Positions 59,435 through 64,000 of a DNA stretch of 64,000 nucleotides are shown piece by piece. Under the pieces are notes generated by a model, which did no database searches, was not told the DNA's origin, and was given only the letters and a program-made list of their open reading frames with translations. How positions within the stretch are numbered: the stretch's first letter is position 1; each line of letters begins with the position of its first letter. The translations under genes and the position numbers were made by a program. Origin of the DNA: CAZLLE01 sp964560425 (GTDB lineage: Bacteria; Campylobacterota; Campylobacteria; Campylobacterales; QNZT01); NCBI GenBank assembly GCA_964560425.1, contig CAZLLE010000017.1, positions 9,246-73,245 of the forward strand, in the 5' to 3' direction.

Positions 59435-60142
59435 ATGGATAATATTATCAATAAAGTAGACTGGCAGAAGGTTCCTCTTCTTCCTGTCATTACTCAAGAG
59501 TATGGTAGCAATGAAGTTTTGATGCTTGCATTCATGGATAAAGAGGCTCTTAGCCTAACTCTAAAAACCAAAATAGCACACTATTTTTCAAGAACAAAAC
59601 AGAGAATTTGGAAAAAGGGTGAAAGCAGTGGAAATATCCAAAATGTCAAAGAGATATATATTGATTGTGATGATGATACTCTACTTCTAAAAGTAGAACA
59701 AGTAGGTGGAGTAGCTTGTCATACTGGTCGAAAATCATGCTTTTTTACAAAACTAGATACTGATGAGATTGTATCTGAAGCTGATGAGAGTGTGAGTGCT
59801 AATTATAGTATCTCCGATCAACTCTATCATGTAATACAAGAGCGTAAAAAATCAGATCCTTCTAAATCTTATGTCGCTTCACTTTTACAAAAAGGTGAAA
59901 ATGGTTATCTTAAAAAAGTAATTGAAGAGGCAGGAGAGTTTAGTTTTGCAATAAAAGATAATAATGAAAAAGAGATTATTCATGAAGCTGCCGACTTGGC
60001 ATTTCATGTGCTTGTAGCATTAGGAGATAAAAATATTAATCCTGATCGCATCAAGCAAGAGTTATCAAAACGCTTTGGTTTGAGCGGTATCGAGGAGAAA
60101 AAGATGCGAAAAGATGCCAAACCTAAAGAAGAGTCTTCTTAA
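59435..60142 (+). CDS. hisI: bifunctional phosphoribosyl-AMP cyclohydrolase / phosphoribosyl-ATP pyrophosphatase
   Basis: This 235-aa HisIE fusion has the HisI half with metal site and HTGRKSCFF to about residue 105, then the HisE half with EEAGEFSFAIK and HEAADLAFHVLVAL. It catalyses steps 2 and 3 of histidine synthesis. Its 3' end overlaps the next gene by 29 bases. Confidence 0.95.
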   Translation: MDNIINKVDWQKVPLLPVITQEYGSNEVLMLAFMDKEALSLTLKTKIAHYFSRTKQRIWKKGESSGNIQNVKEIYIDCDDDTLLLKVEQVGGVACHTGRKSCFFTKLDTDEIVSEADESVSANYSISDQLYHVIQERKKSDPSKSYVASLLQKGENGYLKKVIEEAGEFSFAIKDNNEKEIIHEAADLAFHVLVALGDKNINPDRIKQELSKRFGLSGIEEKKMRKDAKPKEESS

Positions 60143-60638
60143 CTATATAGATCATCTCACTATATATGACTATGTCGCCTTTGGGTGGCTTGGTCTACTT
60201 ATTGTTCTTATGCTTTTTTTGGCAATTTTATTACGAAAAAAAGCCTCCCTTTCTATCTCACTTCTTCTTTTAGCTATGCTTCTCATGTTTCTTGCTCCAC
60301 TGCCAATTAAGCTATTTTTAGATCAAACTATTAGAAAAAGTGAGATAAAAACTATCTCTATTAATGAAATGAAATATGCAAAATCCTTAGTTATAGTAGG
60401 AGAGTTAAAAAATAGTTCTAAGATTGATTTTGATATATGCAATATTGAGGCAAAAGTTTTGCGATTTGATAACAACAAATACAAAAATATACTCTACAGT
60501 ATTAAACCATTACTAAAAAAGACGATCTATATTAACGAAGCTATTTTAAAAGAACAGACTACTCCTTTTAAAATTGTATTTCCAAAATTTCATTATGAGA
60601 AAGATTACAATGTAACTCTTTCTGCTACATGTTATTAA
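60114..60638 (+). CDS. DUF2393 membrane protein, copy 1
   Basis: This 174-aa protein has two N-terminal membrane segments (about 19-40 and 45-70) and a C-terminal beta-sandwich-like domain with a Cys near each end (DICNIEA, SATCY). It matches the DUF2393 family typical of Campylobacterota, with no known function. It starts inside hisIE and is followed after 19 bases by a second member. Confidence 0.75.
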   Translation: MPNLKKSLLNYIDHLTIYDYVAFGWLGLLIVLMLFLAILLRKKASLSISLLLLAMLLMFLAPLPIKLFLDQTIRKSEIKTISINEMKYAKSLVIVGELKNSSKIDFDICNIEAKVLRFDNNKYKNILYSIKPLLKKTIYINEAILKEQTTPFKIVFPKFHYEKDYNVTLSATCY

Positions 60639-60657
60639 TAATAAAAGGGGTTCAAAG

Positions 60658-61206
60658 ATGAATTTTAGTCTATTTTATATGACGATTGTACATTGGATTG
60701 TAGTTGCCATTTTTGTGTTAATTTTTTTAATTTTACTACTACTATCAATGAAAGAGAAAAATAGTAAAACATTTTTTTCAATGATATTTTCATCTTTTTT
60801 AGTGGTTAGTGTAGGAATAGTATTTTCTATATTTATTTTAGATAAATATACAAAACAAGCAGAACTTATATCTTACAAATATAAAATTGATTTTAGAACA
60901 GAGAGTGTGAAAGTAAATGGAAAAATTAAAAACATTGGAAAATTTAAAATTGGTTATTGCAACGCTATTGTAAGAATATCTAATCGTCCACCAAAGGGTT
61001 CATCACACTCAAACTCATTTTTTAAGGCTAGTAACTCAATTACAGAGATTTTCTCTTCAAAACCACAAAAGAAAAACTTAATAGAAGAAGAGTTATTAGC
61101 AGTAATAGATTTGGAGCCTAAAAAATCAAAAAGATTCTATATTCGTTTGGATTATCCCACATATTTTGTAAATCCTAAATTTAGTGTAAAAATTAACTGT
61201 CACTAA
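60658..61206 (+). CDS. DUF2393 membrane protein, copy 2
   Basis: This 182-aa protein has the same design as its neighbour: two N-terminal membrane segments (about 8-30 and 38-62) and an extracytoplasmic domain containing VKVNGKIKNIGKFKIGYCN and a final Cys (KINCH). Tandem DUF2393 genes are usual in this phylum; they may form a hetero-oligomer (inference). SD AAAGGGG precedes the start. Confidence 0.75.
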   Translation: MNFSLFYMTIVHWIVVAIFVLIFLILLLLSMKEKNSKTFFSMIFSSFLVVSVGIVFSIFILDKYTKQAELISYKYKIDFRTESVKVNGKIKNIGKFKIGYCNAIVRISNRPPKGSSHSNSFFKASNSITEIFSSKPQKKNLIEEELLAVIDLEPKKSKRFYIRLDYPTYFVNPKFSVKINCH

Positions 61207-61212
61207 GTATGA

Positions 61213-61236
61213 AGAGAAGCTTTAATAAGCTTCTCT
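61213..61236. terminator. 10-bp perfect hairpin between convergent genes
   Basis: AGAGAAGCTT, loop TAAT, AAGCTTCTCT, then TTC. It lies between the DUF2393 pair and the leftward secreted protein gene and could serve both sides. Confidence 0.6.
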
Positions 61237-61242
61237 TTCAGG

Positions 61243-62097
61243 CTATTTAAATGGTTTTGAACAATCTTTTTCAATTGCACCAGGAACAGTTGCAATTTTC
61301 ATAAAGTGGCTCATTTGGAGTGCAGGATAATTAATTGCAATATAATATTTTCCTACTAAAATTTTAGCTTTACCTTTTTCAATTAAAATAGTATATGGTA
61401 GTAACCCTGCATTTTTTGTACCAATTTTGGATACAAACTTAGCTGTTCTTTTTCCTATCTTATATCCTAAGAGAGTTCTATTATCAGAAAGTTTTAATTC
61501 AAAAAGTAAATTTTCGCCCTTTTTATATGATTTGACTTTTGCAATAAGATCTGCATTATCTCCCTCTCCAATAATTGCCATATCATCATAATAAGGCATA
61601 GATAACATAAAATGATAACCAGCTAAATCATCAAAATCCATACCATCTTTAGAATCTTTCAAACCTTTGAAAGCACCATTAATTTTACTTAAAACAGCTT
61701 CTGCCGTTTTAGCATCAAAATCATCTTGTAAAAATGCTTTTGAAAAATAGAGCGGGTTAGCAATACTAATCTCTTCATCAATTTTATTTATAAGAACTCT
61801 CAAAACAGCAGCATGTCCACGATTTGGTTTATCTGCCATCTTTTTTAGTGAAGGACAAGTAAAAACAACTGATGTAAGCTTTCCTTTTTTATCAATAGCA
61901 TCAGTTGCCAAGACCTCAAAACCAGCACCTTTAAGGCTATTCTCTACACTTTTAACATCTTGTAAAGCACCCTCTAAAAATGTACTAACTCGACCATCTT
62001 TATTAACTTCCCCTGCTCCAAATAGTGAACTACTCAAAAGAGTAACTGCTACCAAAGATGCTATTACACCTCGTTTTAAATTTACTAATCTACTCAT
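61243..62097 (-). CDS. secreted protein of unknown function, 284 aa
   Basis: The protein has a signal peptide (about 1-27, ending SLFGA) and a mature domain starting with a helix (LQDVKSVENSLKGAGFEVLA), then VVFTCPSLKKMADK. The start resembles DUF302-like proteins, but I cannot confirm the family. AAGGAGAG precedes the ATG. It starts one base after the stop of the upstream gene, which also encodes an exported protein, so the two probably form an operon. Confidence 0.6.
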   Translation of the reverse strand: MSRLVNLKRGVIASLVAVTLLSSSLFGAGEVNKDGRVSTFLEGALQDVKSVENSLKGAGFEVLATDAIDKKGKLTSVVFTCPSLKKMADKPNRGHAAVLRVLINKIDEEISIANPLYFSKAFLQDDFDAKTAEAVLSKINGAFKGLKDSKDGMDFDDLAGYHFMLSMPYYDDMAIIGEGDNADLIAKVKSYKKGENLLFELKLSDNRTLLGYKIGKRTAKFVSKIGTKNAGLLPYTILIEKGKAKILVGKYYIAINYPALQMSHFMKIATVPGAIEKDCSKPFK

Positions 62098-62098
62098 A

Positions 62099-63181
62099 TT
62101 ATTTTCTCTCCTTTTCTAAATCTTTAATCATAGTTTCAAGCTCATTAACCTTTTTGTCAATCTCTCTAAATATAATAACCGCTCTTCGTTTTAACTCCTC
62201 TAGTGTCATAGTTGGTTTTGAACTAGGAATAATTTTAGCACCAAGGTCAACCAAAGTTTTGGGAATATCTTCATCCAAATGTTTAATAAAATCAACTTTT
62301 GTCTTATCTGTGATATTATTAACTGCCTGCCAATTTGCAAGTTTTGGCATACCTATTACAAGTTGATGTGAATCTTTTTTGATATACATATACATAGTAC
62401 ATGGAGCAAATACACCTGAATCTGCCCTACTCTTTTGACCATCAAAAATAGTATATGAAAATTTTAAATGACATAGTGAATATGTCCAAAATGCATCATA
62501 AGTATCAAATTTATCGTCTGTATCTTCATAACCCTCTTTGAGGTTATTAAAGCCTGCAATAAGATAATCTTTCTCTTCAAATTTAGCTTCAAACTCTTCT
62601 TGAAAGTTATCAATAAAATCATCCAAATCACCATCACGACTAAATTGAAACTCAAAATGCATCATAGGATTATTAGGAAGCTTATCATATTCAATGTAGG
62701 ATATTTTTCCATTAACACTCTTTTCAATAAGTTTATCAATTGCTGGAAATAGTGAATTATACTCTTTACGAATATCTTTATCTGTAATTTGTAAAATATC
62801 TAAAATTGTATCTGGCATAAGATGCCCAACATAAGTCTCTTTTTCACTCTGCTTTTTATACATGAGTAGATTAAATGGACTAAATCCAGCTAATCGAGGC
62901 TCCTTCTCTAAAAGAGTTTTAAGTCCATCTTCATTAAGAATAGGAAAAAAATTAAGGGTATCAAGAGAAGTACTTCCATACTTTTTTTTATAAGCATCAT
63001 TAATTCTTTTGTGGGGGTCTGTAGTAATAAAACCTAGAGCTGAAATATCTTTTTCTATCATATTATAGATATCACTACTAATATCTTTATCTGAACTAAA
63101 ATATTTAATACCTTGAGCAGCTGATGCACCAATGGCTAGAATGGCAATCAAGGAAGATGATAAGATGAGCTTTGTAAACAT
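62099..63181 (-). CDS. secreted protein of unknown function, 360 aa
   Basis: The start is ATG 63181 (MFTKLILSSS), with an AGGAG SD; the longer frame to 63205 is unneeded. A signal peptide ends near ASA (about 21). The mature protein has two alpha/beta parts. The C-terminal one, with FAPCTMYMYIKKDSHQLVIG then MPKLANWQAV, is DUF302-like in pattern. It ends in a charged coiled coil (LKRRAVIIFREIDKKVNELE). Cotranscribed with the next gene. Function unknown. Confidence 0.6.
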   Translation of the reverse strand: MFTKLILSSSLIAILAIGASAAQGIKYFSSDKDISSDIYNMIEKDISALGFITTDPHKRINDAYKKKYGSTSLDTLNFFPILNEDGLKTLLEKEPRLAGFSPFNLLMYKKQSEKETYVGHLMPDTILDILQITDKDIRKEYNSLFPAIDKLIEKSVNGKISYIEYDKLPNNPMMHFEFQFSRDGDLDDFIDNFQEEFEAKFEEKDYLIAGFNNLKEGYEDTDDKFDTYDAFWTYSLCHLKFSYTIFDGQKSRADSGVFAPCTMYMYIKKDSHQLVIGMPKLANWQAVNNITDKTKVDFIKHLDEDIPKTLVDLGAKIIPSSKPTMTLEELKRRAVIIFREIDKKVNELETMIKDLEKERK

Positions 63182-63333
63182 GAAATCTCCTATATTAAGT
63201 TTCATTTAGTATCGCTTGTAAATTTACTTTTACTTATAGTAAATCAAAAAGTAATATAAAATATAATTATAATATAAAGAGATTAATAGCAACTTAAAAT
63301 ATAACTTTTTTTTATAGATAATAAGTTTTAAGA

Positions 63334-63369
63334 CAAAAACAACTCCATAATATAATTAAGTTGTTTTTG
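63334..63369. other. 11-bp perfect hairpin in the intergenic region
   Basis: CAAAAACAACT, a 14-base loop, AGTTGTTTTTG. It lies in the 205-base gap (63206-63410) downstream of the right-edge gene and upstream of the secreted-protein operon. It may be a second terminator or part of an untranslated RNA. The rest of the gap is AT-rich with no ORF. Confidence 0.4.
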
Positions 63370-63382
63370 CCCTAGTATTTAT

Positions 63383-63410
63383 AAAAAGATAGGTTTTACC
63401 CTATCTTTTT
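63383..63410 (-). terminator. intrinsic terminator of the right-edge gene
   Basis: On the minus strand, AAAAAGATAGG, loop GTAAAA, CCTATCTTTTT, starting one base after the stop of the leftward gene. GC core plus A/T arms give a normal terminator that could also work on the plus strand. Confidence 0.8.
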
Positions 63411-64000
63411 TTACATTCCTATAGAATCCACTTTAGCTTCACCATCTACTTTTCCATCGCTACCTTCAAAGTCATAACTAATATGATCACCATCCTCTAG
63501 CTCATCAACAATACTATTTTCAATATGTTTATGAAAAAATATTGTAATTATTCTATCTGAGTTTTTGTCATGTAACCAAACTGAATCTCTTGTAGTCTCC
63601 CAACTTCCCTCAATAGTCTCTCCATCTTTAAGTTTTAATACAAAATGATCTTCACTAAAAGCAACTTCATCAATGAAATTATCTAAATATAAAAAATAAC
63701 CTACAAAAGCACTTCTTGGCATAAATTCACCCTCTCCTACATTATCATGAGGGGGATACCCTTCTCCCATTTTTGGTCTATCTCCTTCATCAAAATGAGG
63801 GTCTCTATCATCAAATTCTGGCTCTCTAGCGTCATCCTTGTATGGCTCTTCTGTATCAAAGTGTGGTTCTCCAATATCAACTTTTGGTCTATCTCCTTCA
63901 TCAAATTCTGAATCTCTACCATCACCTTTGTACGGCTCTTCTCTATCAAAATATGGTCGTCTCTCTTCTTCCCTTTTTCTCTCTTCCTCTCTTTTTCTCT
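63411..64000 (-). CDS. C-terminal part of an acidic repeat protein (partial)
   Basis: The frame stays open from its stop at 63411 to the window edge, so the ATG at 63770 is internal. The visible 196 residues begin with an Arg/Lys/Glu helix (RKREEERKREEERRPYFD). Then come imperfect repeats of about 25-30 residues containing EEPYK, D-x-R-[DE]-x-EFD and EGDRPK. The last 110 residues are a folded-looking beta domain (YFLYLDNFIDEVAFSEDHF, IEGSWETTRDSVWLHDKN). The N-terminus is outside the window. Function unknown. Confidence 0.65.
   Translation of the reverse strand, partial: RKREEERKREEERRPYFDREEPYKGDGRDSEFDEGDRPKVDIGEPHFDTEEPYKDDAREPEFDDRDPHFDEGDRPKMGEGYPPHDNVGEGEFMPRSAFVGYFLYLDNFIDEVAFSEDHFVLKLKDGETIEGSWETTRDSVWLHDKNSDRIITIFFHKHIENSIVDELEDGDHISYDFEGSDGKVDGEAKVDSIGM

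Noticed and set aside
62464..62655. Minus-strand 63-aa ORF inside the 360-aa secreted protein gene
   Set aside because: It is an out-of-frame shadow on the same strand with no SD; the enclosing gene has a signal peptide, SD and terminator.
63737..63949. 70-aa minus-strand ORF at the right edge
   Set aside because: It is an out-of-frame reading of the acidic repeats of the partial gene 63411-64000.

Overview
The window is a low-GC, gene-dense piece of a Campylobacterota (former Epsilonproteobacteria) chromosome. This rests on gene content: a PflA-type flagellar motor protein, a CiaB-family protein, the dimeric dUTPase, NspC polyamine decarboxylase, the pyrF-nusB-ribH cluster, DUF2393 proteins and a PP0621-type Cys protein. 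Genes are tightly packed, often with ATGA stop/start overlaps. Many catalogue ORFs start upstream of the likely start, so I moved starts where a Shine-Dalgarno (SD) sequence or an overlap decided it. The mix of sensors, uptake systems and secreted proteins suggests a free-living lineage rather than a reduced host specialist; this is inference.

Layout. 1-6.7 kb: end of an unknown gene, a small hypothetical, a rhodanese, a five-gene leftward operon (ribA-rsmG-PP0621-like-unknown-htpX), divergent hemB, then a leftward DUF134-trmO-two half permeases operon. 6.6-14.2 kb: argF (with a possible Arg-containing leader peptide)-hemN-FeS oxidoreductase, leftward gpmI, mraY-murD, tRNA-Phe. 14.3-23.7 kb: DUF2238 protein, a secreted lipoprotein, a btuB-btuF-btuD-like B12 uptake cluster lacking its permease, a TAXI binding protein with a propeller lipoprotein, nspC and a DUF3015-like protein.

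23.9-26.5 kb: tRNA-Glu(CTC), followed by a decayed 2.6-kb island that ends in a 19/20 copy of the tRNA 3' end. It holds a REP-type transposase remnant between inverted repeats, a lipoprotein, a decayed hsdM, a Fic protein and a RelB/RelE toxin-antitoxin pair. 26.6-38.9 kb: a SpeE homologue, coaE, yaaA, a secreted protein with four SKICH-like repeats, aqpZ, a PAS protein, surE-tcdA-phytase-like-outer membrane barrel, small lipoproteins, a second DUF2238 protein, a CPA2 antiporter and a DUF4010 protein.

39-49.5 kb: a B12-binding radical SAM protein divergent from an orphan BtuC-type permease, which could complete the distant btuBFD cluster. Next come a very repetitive Lys/Glu and His-rich lipoprotein, tRNA-Ser, pyrF-nusB-ribH, a CitE-like lyase, dut, a lysozyme-like protein, a cytochrome c and a PilZ-like protein. 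49.5-64 kb: ciaB-like, pflA, a small barrel, then the most notable pair: an RpfF-type DSF synthase followed by a membrane protein joining an RpfC/RpfH-like sensor to a degenerate GGDEF and an intact-looking EAL domain. This looks like a compact fatty-acid-signal to c-di-GMP circuit. The window ends with ilvE, an SPFH protein, hisIE, two DUF2393 proteins, two paired secreted proteins, and the C-terminal part of an acidic repeat protein that runs off the right edge.
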